Below the pieces are notes generated by a model, which worked only from the letters and a program-made list of their open reading frames with translations, was not told where the DNA came from and did no database searches. Of a stretch of DNA of 49,281 bases, positions 8,120 through 17,283 are shown piece after piece. Position 1 is the first letter of the stretch; each line of letters begins with the position of its first letter. The stretch is from Lysobacter sp. Root690 (lineage in GTDB: Bacteria > Pseudomonadota > Gammaproteobacteria > Xanthomonadales > Xanthomonadaceae), in contig NZ_LMHM01000001.1 of the NCBI RefSeq assembly GCF_001427785.1, forward strand, positions 450,477 through 499,757, read 5' to 3'. The position numbers and the translations under genes were made by a program.

Positions 8120-9118
8120 ATGCAGCCTGATGATTTGATCGTGGTTCGCCCGCAAGGCCTGTACTGCCCGCTCGGCGATTTCTACATCGATCCCTGGCAA
8201 CCGGTCGCCACCGCGATCGTCACTCACGGCCACGCCGACCACGCGCGTGTCGGCATGGGCGTGTATCACGGCAGCGAAGAAGGCCTGCCGATTCTGCGTT
8301 GGCGACTGGGCGATCAGGCGTATCGAAGCCATGCCTATGGCGAAGCCTTCGAACTCGGGCGCGTGCGCGTGTCCCTGCATCCGGCCGGGCATGTACTGGG
8401 GTCGGCGCAGGTACGCATCGAACACGGCGACCAAGTCTGTGTGGTGTCCGGCGATTACAAACGCCAGCACGATCCGACCTGCAGCGCGTTCGAACCGGTG
8501 CCGTGTTCGACCTTCGTCACCGAGTCGACCTTCGCCCTGCCGATCTATCGATGGCCGGACACGGCGCAGGTCGCGGCCGAGATCGTCGAGTGGCGCGAGC
8601 ACTGCGCCGCGCGCGGCGAGACGGCGGTGCTGTTCTGTTATGCGCTGGGCAAGGCGCAGCGCATTCTCGCGGAACTTGCGAAACACGCCTCGCGACCGGT
8701 GTGGGTCCACGGCGCGATCGCGTCGGGCGTGGAGATCTACCGACACGCCGGCGTGGCCATGGCCGACACCGAACTTGTGGCGGATGCGAAGTCGCGCGAC
8801 GAATGGGCCGGCGAACTCGTGCTGGCACCGCCGTCGGCCGCGGGTTCGGCGTGGATGCGCCGGTTCCGCCGTGTGCAGACCGGATTCGCCTCGGGCTGGA
8901 TGCGCATCCGCGGCAATCGGCGCCGGCGCAACTTCGATCGCGGCTTCGTCATTTCCGATCACGCCGATTGGCCCGCGTTGCTGCAGACCATCGACGACAG
9001 CCGCGCCGAACGGGTGATCGCCCATCACGGACGCTCGGAGGCGCTGTTGCGCGTGCTCGCCGAACGCGGCCTGGCGGTGGATCGCTTCGATACCGGCATG
9101 CAGGGCGAACAGGCATGA
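8120..9118 (+). CDS. Ligase-associated DNA exonuclease (metallo-beta-lactamase fold)
   Basis: A 332-residue member of the metallo-beta-lactamase/beta-CASP-like nucleases that are encoded next to bacterial ATP-dependent DNA ligases. The metal-binding signature THGHADHAR is at about residues 36-44, with further histidines in HPAGHVLGSAQ (about 90-100) and ISDHADW (about 277-283) and the aspartate in SGDYKRQ. Proteins of this group process 3' or branched ends before ligation. The ATG at 8120 begins the conserved part; an in-frame ATG at 8090 is possible but less likely. Its stop codon overlaps the start of the ligase gene (ATGA), so the two are translationally coupled and almost certainly work together. 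Confidence 0.9.
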   Translation: MQPDDLIVVRPQGLYCPLGDFYIDPWQPVATAIVTHGHADHARVGMGVYHGSEEGLPILRWRLGDQAYRSHAYGEAFELGRVRVSLHPAGHVLGSAQVRIEHGDQVCVVSGDYKRQHDPTCSAFEPVPCSTFVTESTFALPIYRWPDTAQVAAEIVEWREHCAARGETAVLFCYALGKAQRILAELAKHASRPVWVHGAIASGVEIYRHAGVAMADTELVADAKSRDEWAGELVLAPPSAAGSAWMRRFRRVQTGFASGWMRIRGNRRRRNFDRGFVISDHADWPALLQTIDDSRAERVIAHHGRSEALLRVLAERGLAVDRFDTGMQGEQA

Positions 9119-10725
9119 AGCGCTTCGCCGCCCTGTTCCGCGAACTCGATCGCAGCACCGCGACCTCGGACAAACGCGCTGCGCTGATCGATTACTTCAC
9201 TGCCGCCGCGCCGCGCGATCTGGCCTGGGGCCTGTGGCTGCTGTCGGGCCACAAGCTCGGCAAGATCGCGAACCAGCGCGAACTGCGCGAATGGGTCGCG
9301 CAGGAAACCGGATTGCCCGGCTGGTTGATCGACGACAGCTACGATCAGGTCGGCGACTTGGCCGAAACTCTCGGCCTGTTGCTTGACGAACCCGATCCCG
9401 CCGCGGCCGTGGACCGGCCGCTGCACGACTGGATCGAATTGCAGCTCGCGCCGTTGAGCGGGGTGGACCCGGCGACGCGTCGCGATGCGGTCGTCGCCGG
9501 TTGGCGCGGGTTGCAGGCCGAACAACGTTTCGTGTTCAACAAACTGCTGACCGGCGCCCTGCGCGTGGGCGTGTCGCAACGGCTGGTGCAGCAGGCGCTG
9601 GCGCAATGGTCCGGCGTGGATATCGCGCTGATCGCCCAGCGCATGCTTGGCGCATGGCAGCCTTCGCCCGAATTCGTGCAGCAGCTGCTGGCGAAGGAAA
9701 CCACCGCGCAGGACCGGCAGCAGCCGTATCCGTTTTTTCTCGCCTCGCCGCTGGAATCGAAGGACGATGCGCCGCCGACCCAGGCGCTGGGGCCGATCGA
9801 GGACTGGTTGCTGGAGTGGAAGTGGGACGGCATCCGTTTGCAGCTGATCCATCGCCAGGGTCAGTCGTTGCTGTGGTCGCGCGGCGAAGAACGCCTGGAC
9901 GGTCGCTTTCCGGAGATCGAAGCAGCGGCGCGACGCCTGCCGCGCGATTGCGTGCTCGACGGCGAACTGCTCGGCTGGCGCGACGGCGACGCGCAGCCAT
10001 TGCCGTTCGCTGCCTTGCAGACCCGGATCCAGCGCCGCAAGCCCGGACCGAAGATTCTGGCCGATACGCCGGCGCGCATGCTCGCCTACGACTTGCTGGA
10101 ACTCGACGGCGAGGACTGGCGACCGCGGCCACTGCACGAACGCCGCGCTGCGCTGGCGACGCTGCTGACGGCGCATGCCGATCCGGCGATCGTGCTGTCC
10201 GCGCAGGTCGACGCGGCAGACTGGACACAAGCGGCGGCGTTGCGCGAACAGGCGCGCGAACGCGGCGTCGAGGGGCTGATGCTCAAGCGCCGCGACTCGA
10301 GCTATCAGGTCGGTCGACGCCGCGGCGATTGGTGGAAGTGGAAGATCGATCCGCTGACCATCGATGCTGTGCTGGTGTACGCGCAGGCCGGCAGCGGCCG
10401 CCGCAGCACCTTGTACACCGACTACACCTTCGCGCTGTGGGACGGCGATGCGCTGGTGCCGATCGCCAAGGCCTACTCGGGCCTGGACGATCAGGAAATC
10501 CTGCAACTGGACCGCTGGATCCGCGCCAACACGCTCGAACGTTTCGGCCCGGTGCGCTCGGTGACGCCGCTGCATGTGTTCGAACTCGGCTTCGAAGCGA
10601 TCAATCGGTCGAGCCGGCACAAGTCGGGGATCGCCGTGCGCTTTCCGCGGATCCTGCGCTGGCGTCACGACAAGACCGCCGAGCAGGCCGATCGGATCGA
10701 GACGCTGAAAGCACTCGCGCCGTAG
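9115..10725 (+). CDS. ATP-dependent DNA ligase (ligase-associated cluster type)
   Basis: A 536-residue ATP-dependent DNA ligase of the bacterial type found with the MBL exonuclease. The N-terminal helical DNA-binding domain occupies about residues 1-200. The nucleotidyltransferase motif I, K236-W-D-G, provides the lysine that becomes adenylated. Later motifs include SRGEERLDGRFPE (about 261-273), DGELLGW, and LMLKRRDSSY (motif IV/V region), with an OB-fold domain at the C-terminus. The start overlaps the exonuclease stop by 4 nt. In other genomes this pair commonly sits with an Lhr-type helicase and a metallophosphoesterase; neither is here. It converges on uvrA2, stops being 15 bp apart. It is additional to the NAD-dependent LigA that the genome must also have. 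Confidence 0.92.
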   Translation: MKRFAALFRELDRSTATSDKRAALIDYFTAAAPRDLAWGLWLLSGHKLGKIANQRELREWVAQETGLPGWLIDDSYDQVGDLAETLGLLLDEPDPAAAVDRPLHDWIELQLAPLSGVDPATRRDAVVAGWRGLQAEQRFVFNKLLTGALRVGVSQRLVQQALAQWSGVDIALIAQRMLGAWQPSPEFVQQLLAKETTAQDRQQPYPFFLASPLESKDDAPPTQALGPIEDWLLEWKWDGIRLQLIHRQGQSLLWSRGEERLDGRFPEIEAAARRLPRDCVLDGELLGWRDGDAQPLPFAALQTRIQRRKPGPKILADTPARMLAYDLLELDGEDWRPRPLHERRAALATLLTAHADPAIVLSAQVDAADWTQAAALREQARERGVEGLMLKRRDSSYQVGRRRGDWWKWKIDPLTIDAVLVYAQAGSGRRSTLYTDYTFALWDGDALVPIAKAYSGLDDQEILQLDRWIRANTLERFGPVRSVTPLHVFELGFEAINRSSRHKSGIAVRFPRILRWRHDKTAEQADRIETLKALAP

Positions 10726-10740
10726 AACGACTCCGCAAGC

Positions 10741-13380
10741 TCAGCCCAACACCCGCCGCAGATAAGGCGCGGTCCGGCTCGCCTTGACGCGAGCGACCTG
10801 CTGCGGCGTTCCGCTGGCGACGATCGCGCCGCCGTCTTCGCCCGCGCCCGGGCCGACATCGATCACCCAGTCGCTGTCGGCGACCACGCGCATTTCGTGT
10901 TCGACCACGATCACCGTATTGCCGGCATCGACCAGGCCATGCAGCTGCGCCATCAGCTTGTCGACATCGGCCGGATGCAATCCGGTCGTCGGCTCGTCGA
11001 GCACGTACAGGCTGTTGCCGTGCTGGCTGCGCTGCAACTCGGTCGCCAGCTTGATGCGCTGGGCTTCGCCGCCGGACAGTTCGGTCGCCGGTTGTCCCAG
11101 GCGCAGATAGCCCAAGCCGATATCGCGCAACAAGGTCAGCGGACGCCGCACCGCGTCTTCGTCGGCGAAGAACGCCAGCGCCTCGTCGACCGTCATCGCC
11201 AGCACTTCGGCGATGCTGCGGCCGTTCAACAGGACTTCCAGCGTCTTCGCGTTGTAGCGGCTGCCGTGACAGGTCGGGCACGGCGCGTACACGGTCGGCA
11301 TGAACAGCAATTCGACCTGGACGAAGCCCTCGCCTTCGCAGGTCTCGCAGCGCCCTTGCGCGACGTTGAACGAGAACCGGCCGGCGTTGTAGCGGCGCGA
11401 TTTGGCCAGCGCGGTGCCGGCGAACAGTTTGCGCACGTGATCGAACAAGCCGGTGTAGGTGGCCAGATTCGAGCGCGGGGTGCGGCCAATCGGTTTCTGG
11501 TCGACGTTGACCAGACGTTTGATCGCATCGGCGCCGCCGTGGATGCGTCCGGCGGTCTTGGCGATTTCGCTGGGCTGCGGTTCGCCGGTCTCGGATTCTT
11601 CCACCGGCGGCTCGTGGCCGAGATGGTCGCCGACCAGCTCGACCAAGGCCTGGCTGACCAGACTGGACTTGCCCGAACCCGACACGCCGGTGACGGCGGT
11701 GAACACGCCCAGCGGAAAACGCGCATCCAGGCCGTGCAGGTTATTGCGATGCAGACCACGCAGTTCCAGCCAGCCGCTCGGCGAGCGCGGCGCTCGCGCG
11801 CGCTTCGCATCGGCACCGTCTGCAGCGAACAGATAACGCCCGGTGTGCGACGCGGCGATCGTGCGCAGGCCGTCGGGCGGGCCGCTGTAGAGAATCTGTC
11901 CGCCGTTCTGGCCGGCGTCCGGACCCACGTCGACCAGCCAATCGGCGCGCCGCATCATGTCCAGGTCGTGTTCGACCACGAACACCGAATTGCCGGCGTG
12001 CTTGAGTTGATCCAGCGCGCGATGCAGCGCTTCGCTGTCGGCCGGGTGCAGGCCGGCGGATGGTTCGTCCAGCACGTAGACCACGCCGAACAGGTTGGAA
12101 CGGATCTGGGTCGCCAGACGCAATCGTTGCAGTTCGCCCGGCGACAGGGTCGGCGTGGTCCGATCCATCGCCAGATAGCCCAGGCCCAAGGCCTGCAAGG
12201 TCGCGATGCGCTCGACCAGATCGTGGGCGATGCGTTGTGCGGCGATGCGTTTTTCTTCGGACAGGTCCGGCGTGCGGCGCACGTCGGTGCCGCCGGCATG
12301 CGCCGATCCGCCCGCGGCGACGCGCTTGGCGGTGTCCTGGGCGCTGGCCGCGCGACTGCGCGTGGATGCCTTGGTCGGCGCATCGAAGCGTCCGTTCGCG
12401 GCCGGCGCCAGCACCTCGGCGATGCGATTGAGCGACAGCCGCGACAGGCTGCCGATGTCGAGACCGGCGAAGGTCACCGACAGCGCTTCGCGCTTGAGCC
12501 GGCGACCGTCGCAGACCGGACACGGCGCGCCGCTCATGAAGCGCGCCACGCGTTTTTTCATCAACGCGCTTTGGGTGGTGGCGAAGGTGTGCAGCACGTA
12601 GCGGCGGGCGCCGGTGAAGGTGCCCATGTAGCTCGGCTCGGTCTTGCGCCGCAGCGCGGCGCGGGTCTGCGCGGGAGTGAAGCCGGCGTACACCGGCGCG
12701 ACCGGTTGTTCTTCGGTGTACAGGATCCAGTCGCGATCTTTCTTCGGCAGATCGCGCCAGGGCACGTCGACGTCGTAGCCCAGGGTAACCAGGATGTCGC
12801 GCAGGTTCTGTCCGTGCCAGGCCGGCGGCCACGAGGCGATCGCGCGATCGCGGATGCTCAGCGACGGATCGGGCACCATCGCGCGTTCGGTCACCTCGTA
12901 CACGTAGCCCAGGCCGTGGCAGTTCGGGCAGGCACCTTGCGGGGTGTTCGGCGAGAAGTCCTCGGCGTACAGCATCGGCTGCTTGGGCGGATAGGTGCCG
13001 GCGCGCGAGTACAGCATGCGCAGCAGGCTCGACAGCGTGGTGACGCTGCCGACGGTCGAGCGGACGTTCGGGGTGCCGCGCTGCTGTTGCAGCGCCACCG
13101 CCGGCGGCAGGCCGTCGATCGCATCCACGTCGGGCACGCCGACCTGATCGATCAGGCGCCGCGCATACGGCGACAGCGATTCCAGATAGCGGCGCTGCGC
13201 CTCGGCGAACAAGGTGCCGAACGCCAGCGAGGATTTTCCCGAGCCCGACACGCCGCTGAACACCACCAGCGCATCGCGCGGGATATCGACGTCGATGTCC
13301 TTGAGGTTGTGTTCGCGCGCGCCGCGCACGCTGACGTACGCGCCGAAGCGGGGATCTGCTCGAGTGGATGTGTTTGCCAT
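10741..13380 (-). CDS. UvrA2-type excinuclease ATPase paralogue
   Basis: An 879-residue member of the UvrA family with two ABC ATPase modules. Two Walker A motifs (GVSGSGKSS near residue 45 and again near 568), the signatures LSPGELQRL and LSGGEAQRI, and Walker B motifs [12 protein letters not shown] and [12 protein letters not shown] are all visible. Zinc-finger cysteine pairs occur as CPNC, CPVC, CETC and CPTC. It is shorter than UvrA1 (about 940 residues), and the region after the first Walker A appears to lack the UvrB-binding insertion, which defines UvrA2 (class II). A low-complexity linker, rich in Ala/Ser/Thr/Arg, lies near residues 345-380. UvrA2 proteins are linked to DNA-damage and DNA-binding drug tolerance. 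No uvrB or uvrC is nearby. Confidence 0.9.
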   Translation of the reverse strand: MANTSTRADPRFGAYVSVRGAREHNLKDIDVDIPRDALVVFSGVSGSGKSSLAFGTLFAEAQRRYLESLSPYARRLIDQVGVPDVDAIDGLPPAVALQQQRGTPNVRSTVGSVTTLSSLLRMLYSRAGTYPPKQPMLYAEDFSPNTPQGACPNCHGLGYVYEVTERAMVPDPSLSIRDRAIASWPPAWHGQNLRDILVTLGYDVDVPWRDLPKKDRDWILYTEEQPVAPVYAGFTPAQTRAALRRKTEPSYMGTFTGARRYVLHTFATTQSALMKKRVARFMSGAPCPVCDGRRLKREALSVTFAGLDIGSLSRLSLNRIAEVLAPAANGRFDAPTKASTRSRAASAQDTAKRVAAGGSAHAGGTDVRRTPDLSEEKRIAAQRIAHDLVERIATLQALGLGYLAMDRTTPTLSPGELQRLRLATQIRSNLFGVVYVLDEPSAGLHPADSEALHRALDQLKHAGNSVFVVEHDLDMMRRADWLVDVGPDAGQNGGQILYSGPPDGLRTIAASHTGRYLFAADGADAKRARAPRSPSGWLELRGLHRNNLHGLDARFPLGVFTAVTGVSGSGKSSLVSQALVELVGDHLGHEPPVEESETGEPQPSEIAKTAGRIHGGADAIKRLVNVDQKPIGRTPRSNLATYTGLFDHVRKLFAGTALAKSRRYNAGRFSFNVAQGRCETCEGEGFVQVELLFMPTVYAPCPTCHGSRYNAKTLEVLLNGRSIAEVLAMTVDEALAFFADEDAVRRPLTLLRDIGLGYLRLGQPATELSGGEAQRIKLATELQRSQHGNSLYVLDEPTTGLHPADVDKLMAQLHGLVDAGNTVIVVEHEMRVVADSDWVIDVGPGAGEDGGAIVASGTPQQVARVKASRTAPYLRRVLG

Positions 13381-13475
13381 GGGCCAGCCGAAGAACGTAT
13401 ATCGGCGGCCATTGTGCGCGAGCCGGTGTTAGCCGGACATGCAGCGCGCGGCGTTCGGCAGCCGTCGAGCGGGCC

Positions 13476-13913
13476 TCAGGAGACCGGCACCTGAGGCGGA
13501 TCGGCTTCGGCCTGATCGGTCTCGGCTTGATCGGCTGTGGCATCAATCGGCGCGCGCCGCCCGTGTTCGTCGATCAGGGTCTGCAACTGCATCGGCAGCA
13601 GTTCCAGTCGGTTTTTGTCCCATACCGTTTCGTCCAGGTGCTCGGTCGCGTCGGCGGTGGCGCCGGTCAGGAACACGAACAAGCTGGCCGGCGCCTGCGC
13701 GCGCACGATCGCGCGCGCAACCTCGCCGTCGAAACCGGGCAGGTTGAGGTCGCACAGGACGATGTGCGGCGCGAACTCGGCCAGGGCCGCGCGCAGTTGC
13801 GGCTCGTTGTCGACCCGGCGACTGACCCAGGCCTCGGGCCAGCGGCCGAGCTCCAAGGTCGCCAGTTCGACGTCCTCGGCGACATCGTCGACGAACAGCA
13901 GGCGCCAGGTCAT
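13476..13913 (-). CDS. Stand-alone receiver-domain protein
   Basis: A 145-residue single-domain response regulator. The acidic pair D9-D10, the phospho-acceptor D55 in IVLCDLNLPGFDG, and the LTGAT threonine are present. After residue 115 there is a hydrophilic Asp/Ala/Gln-rich tail with no output domain. It starts 7 bp after the stop of the upstream receiver gene and is the last gene of the kinase operon. The receiver is divergent: the loop after LTGAT carries D-K in WDKNRLE rather than the usual KP pair. It could be a phosphate sink or a protein-interaction switch. Confidence 0.85.
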   Translation of the reverse strand: MTWRLLFVDDVAEDVELATLELGRWPEAWVSRRVDNEPQLRAALAEFAPHIVLCDLNLPGFDGEVARAIVRAQAPASLFVFLTGATADATEHLDETVWDKNRLELLPMQLQTLIDEHGRRAPIDATADQAETDQAEADPPQVPVS

Positions 13914-13920
13914 GGCTCGC

Positions 13921-14367
13921 TCAACCTTGCGCCTTGAACGGCGGTTCGTTGATCACCGCCCAGAACTTTCCGAGCGTGCGCACCGCCTCGAAGAACTGGT
14001 CCACGTCGACCGGCTTGACCACGTAGGCGTTCACGCCCAGGTCCCAGCTGCGCACCAGGTCGGCTTCCTCGCGCGAGGACGACAGGATCACCACCGGCAA
14101 CTGGCGCAGCTTTTCGTCCTGGCGCAAGGCTTCCAGCACTTCCAGGCCGTCCATGCGCGGCATCTTGATGTCGAGCAGCAGCACCGAGGGATCGCCCTCG
14201 CCGCGATCGGCGTACTTGCCGCGGCGGAACAGGTAATCCAGCGCCTCAACGCCGTCGGTGACGTGCACGATCGGATTGATCAGGTTGGCCTCGCGCAGCG
14301 CGTCGATGGCCATTTCGGCGTCGTAGGGACTGTCTTCGGCGAGCAGGATGGTGCGGATGTCAGTCAT
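13921..14367 (-). CDS. Rcp1-like stand-alone response regulator
   Basis: A 148-residue CheY-like receiver with all hallmarks: E11-D12, phospho-acceptor D66 in VLLLDIKMPRMDG, the LSSS threonine/serine position, and K-P in YVVKPVD. The insertion RRGKYADRGEGDP (about 48-60) is typical of the Rcp1 group that partners phytochrome-type and other PAS-containing kinases. Its start overlaps the kinase gene's end by 8 nt, indicating translational coupling and a cognate pair. No DNA-binding domain is present, so signalling is through protein contact or phosphorelay. Confidence 0.92.
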   Translation of the reverse strand: MTDIRTILLAEDSPYDAEMAIDALREANLINPIVHVTDGVEALDYLFRRGKYADRGEGDPSVLLLDIKMPRMDGLEVLEALRQDEKLRQLPVVILSSSREEADLVRSWDLGVNAYVVKPVDVDQFFEAVRTLGKFWAVINEPPFKAQG

Positions 14368-16216
14368 GGCCCGAAGGTCCCCTGGCGAGTTCGGCGTTGG
14401 AAGGAAGGATGAAATGGAAGGTGGCGCCCTCGCCCGGCCGGCTTTCGGCCCAGATCCGGCCGTTGTGGCGGGTCAGCACCCGGCGCACGCTGGCCAGGCC
14501 GATGCCGGTGCCGGAGAATTCGCTGGCCGAATGCAGGCGCTGGAACACGCCGAACAGCTTGCCGGCGAAGGCCATGTCGAAGCCGGCGCCGTTGTCGCGC
14601 ACGCTGAAGTGATGGTTGCGTTCTTCGTCGTAGCGGTGCTCGACCTCGATGATCGAGGGCTGGCTGTGCACGCTGTACTTGACCGCGTTGCCCAGCAGGT
14701 TGAGCCAGACTTGGCGCAGCATGTTCTCGTCGCCGACCACGATCGGCAGCGCGGCGAGCTTCCACTGGATCTCGCGGCCGGGCTGGTCCATGCGCGCATT
14801 GGCGTCGAGCATCGAGCGCGTCTCCTGCACCAGCGACTGCATGTCCACCGCCTGCAGGCGCATCGCGCTGCGACCCAGGCGCGAATACACCAGCAGGTCG
14901 TCGATCAGGTCCGACATGCGCTTTGCGGAGTTGGAGATCACCTGCAGGTAGTGGCGCGACTTTTCGTCGGCGGCCTCGCCCAGGTGACGCTGCAGCTTGT
15001 CGGCGAAGCCGGCGGTGTGGCGCAGCGGCGCGCGCAGATCGTGCGAGACCGAGTAGCTGAAGGCTTCCAGCTCGCGGTTGACGTCGGAGATCTGCTCGAC
15101 CTTGCCCTCGAGCTGGCGATTGAGTTCGTGGATGCGGTTCTCGCCGGCGCGACGGGCGCTGATGTCGCTGGCGGTGATCATCACCGTGTTTTCTTCGGTT
15201 TCCGGCAGCGGCATGCGCCGTGCGTTGATCATCATGACCCGGCGCACGCCGTCGTGGGTGATCTGCTCGCGCTCGTAGTCCCACAGCTCGCGGCCGCGAT
15301 TGAGCACTTCCGCCAGCCGGCGCGTGGTTTCCTCGTCGGCCCAGGCGCCGCCGCTGAGTTCGGTCAGCTTCTGCCGCGCGCCGGGCTCGTCGCGCATGCC
15401 GTACAGCTCGCCGAAGGCGACATTGGCCAGGACCACGCGCAGCTCGCGATCGACCACCGCGATCGGCTCGCGCACGGTGTCGAGCACCACCGAGGCATGC
15501 GCGCTCGCGGTCTGCGCGTCGCGCTCGGCGTTCAAGCGCCGGCGCATCTGGCGCAGGGCGAAGAAGCTGATCGCGGCGAGCACCAGGATCTGCGCGAGCA
15601 CCGCGCCCCAGCGGGTCAGCTCGGTCAGGCGCACGCGCTGTTCGTACTGGACCTGGCGCTGCGCCAGCAGGTCGCGTTCTTGCTTGATCAGCTCGGCGAT
15701 CAGCGCGCCGACCGGGTATTGGGTCACCGCCCGGCTGGTCTGTTCCGCCGGCAACGGCTGGACGTGCGGCTGGGCGATGTCGTGCATCGATTGCAGCCGC
15801 AGCCGCACCTGCCCGCGCAATTCGCCCAGGCGCAGTTGCTGGTCGGGGTTGTCCTGGGTCAGCCGCTGCAGGGCCAGCAGCTCCTCGGTCACGCCGGCGC
15901 GGGCGTCGGCGATGCGCTTGTCGAAACGCTCGCTGCGCGGAACGCCGGCCGCCAAGGCCAGCGAGGCCGCCTCGACGTCGCGGATGTTCTGGCCCAGGGC
16001 CTGGGCGCGGGCGTCGACTTCGAGGGTGTGCTGGACCCAGTCGGAGGCTTCCACCGCGGATTGGTTGGCCTGCAACAGCACCCAGGCCGGCGCGACCACG
16101 ATGAGCACGATGACGATCGCCAGCCCAGTGGCCTGCCAGAACGGCGAAAGTCGGTCGACGGAGCGTAGGGGCATGAGTAGGAAGGCCGTCTGGGTGAGGT
16201 CGCACCGCGCGGCCAT
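14360..16216 (-). CDS. Membrane histidine kinase (CHASE3-PAS-HisKA-HATPase)
   Basis: A 618-residue sensor kinase. Membrane helices near residues 26-48 and 203-222 enclose a periplasmic helical region of about 150 residues resembling CHASE3. A PAS domain follows (about 240-360), then a coiled linker, HisKA with the phospho-acceptor in FSYSVSHDLRAPLR (about 390), and the HATPase with N box (NLLGNAVKYS), G1 (DNGAGFDM), F box and G2 (GTGIGLA). This C-terminal half is like bacteriophytochrome-type kinases. The ATG at 16216 is used because GGGAG precedes it at good spacing, while the internal ATG at 16174 has no ribosome site. It heads an operon with two receiver genes. The signal is unknown. Confidence 0.92.
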   Translation of the reverse strand: MAARCDLTQTAFLLMPLRSVDRLSPFWQATGLAIVIVLIVVAPAWVLLQANQSAVEASDWVQHTLEVDARAQALGQNIRDVEAASLALAAGVPRSERFDKRIADARAGVTEELLALQRLTQDNPDQQLRLGELRGQVRLRLQSMHDIAQPHVQPLPAEQTSRAVTQYPVGALIAELIKQERDLLAQRQVQYEQRVRLTELTRWGAVLAQILVLAAISFFALRQMRRRLNAERDAQTASAHASVVLDTVREPIAVVDRELRVVLANVAFGELYGMRDEPGARQKLTELSGGAWADEETTRRLAEVLNRGRELWDYEREQITHDGVRRVMMINARRMPLPETEENTVMITASDISARRAGENRIHELNRQLEGKVEQISDVNRELEAFSYSVSHDLRAPLRHTAGFADKLQRHLGEAADEKSRHYLQVISNSAKRMSDLIDDLLVYSRLGRSAMRLQAVDMQSLVQETRSMLDANARMDQPGREIQWKLAALPIVVGDENMLRQVWLNLLGNAVKYSVHSQPSIIEVEHRYDEERNHHFSVRDNGAGFDMAFAGKLFGVFQRLHSASEFSGTGIGLASVRRVLTRHNGRIWAESRPGEGATFHFILPSNAELARGPSGHD

Positions 16217-16444
16217 ACGCTCCCGAGGCAGGCCGCATCATCGCGTCGAGGCCGGTTGTGTGCAATAGGCTGGGTGTCACGGCACACCGTCGGCACAATC
16301 GGCGGCCCAGGCTGAAAGGTTCAGCGTGGCGGTGCGGCTTCGCGCGGGTTTGATGCGACGGCGTTACATCAGCGGCGTCGGAACCGGCCGCGGCGGGCGA
16401 CATCGGTCGCTCCGAGTGGTGGCGGGCGGCTGGCCGCGGCGGCC

Positions 16445-17182
16445 TTAGCCGTAGCGTTTCTGGCAGACCTCGCAAAAGAACGCGCGCCGCTTGAACCGGC
16501 CCAAGTGCTTGCAGTAACTCAGGCGCGCGCCATCACGAGGGCAATGGGTCTTGGTGTGCACCTGGTAATGACGCTTGAGTTCGAAAGTCTTCTTCCAGCG
16601 GTAGAAATCGAAACTGTAGTCGCGGGCCTGCGCGATCAGTTCGCCGAGTTTGCGCGGCGGCAGCGCGCCGACCGTGCTGAGCGGATGCACGCCGATGCGG
16701 TGCAGGACTTCGTTCTTGATGATGTTGCCGACGCCGGCGAAAACGTTCTGATCGAGCAAGGCGTCGGCGGCCAGCTCATTTGGACGCAGCTTGAGTTTCT
16801 TGCGCGCCGCCTTCGGGTCCCAGGCCGGGTTCATCACATCGCCGGTACAGTCGTAGGCCTCGTCCAGTGGCCCTTCGATGAACTTGACCGAGCAATTGTA
16901 GAAATTGAGCTCGTCGCCCAGAGCGAAGCGCAGGCTCACCCGCGGCGCGGCCGGCCGCTGCTCGTTGATGCGATAGCTGCCGAACAGCATCAGGTGGATG
17001 CGCAGGGCGAAGCCTTCGAATTCGACCAGGAAATGCTTGCCCCAGGTGCGCAACGCGACGATGGTCTGGCCGCGCATGCGCTGAATGTCCTGCGCACTGT
17101 TGCCGGCCACGCTCAGCACTTCGCGCCCTTCGAAGGCGGCGGCTTCTTCCTTGAGAATGACGATCGTCGGGCCTTCAGGCAT
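16445..17182 (-). CDS. Fpg/Nei-family DNA glycosylase/AP lyase
   Basis: A 245-residue base-excision repair enzyme of the formamidopyrimidine/endonuclease VIII family. After Met removal it starts P-E-G-P, giving the catalytic N-terminal proline and glutamate. Other visible elements are the beta-hairpin lysine in WGKHFLVEF, the helix-two-turns-helix stretch LLDQNVFAGVGNIIKNE (about 148-165), and a C-terminal zinc-finger region ending FFCEVCQKR. The ATG at 17182 is required because the proline must be residue 2; an in-frame start at 17203 would block it. Oddity: the first half of the zinc finger reads CPRD rather than CxxC, so a neighbouring Cys or His probably completes the site. Substrate preference (8-oxoG or oxidised pyrimidines) is not decidable here, though Nei-like is more likely. 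Confidence 0.92.
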   Translation of the reverse strand: MPEGPTIVILKEEAAAFEGREVLSVAGNSAQDIQRMRGQTIVALRTWGKHFLVEFEGFALRIHLMLFGSYRINEQRPAAPRVSLRFALGDELNFYNCSVKFIEGPLDEAYDCTGDVMNPAWDPKAARKKLKLRPNELAADALLDQNVFAGVGNIIKNEVLHRIGVHPLSTVGALPPRKLGELIAQARDYSFDFYRWKKTFELKRHYQVHTKTHCPRDGARLSYCKHLGRFKRRAFFCEVCQKRYG

Positions 17183-17283
17183 GACCGCAGTATCGGTGCG
17201 CAAGGTTAGCGATGCGTCAACGCCGACGCGCGATCGTCGTGCGATGCTCGTTGCTCATGACGACACGAGCAGTATCTGCGCGA

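Noticed and set aside
10897-13494. Long plus-strand reading frame (865 codons) opposite uvrA2
   Set aside because: It is the antisense shadow of the UvrA2 gene in high-GC DNA: arginine/glutamine-rich with no domain, while the minus strand holds all UvrA motifs.
14364-16475. 703-codon frame overlapping the histidine kinase
   Set aside because: Different frame from the kinase, Arg/Ala/Pro-rich without motifs; the kinase frame carries HisKA and HATPase signatures.
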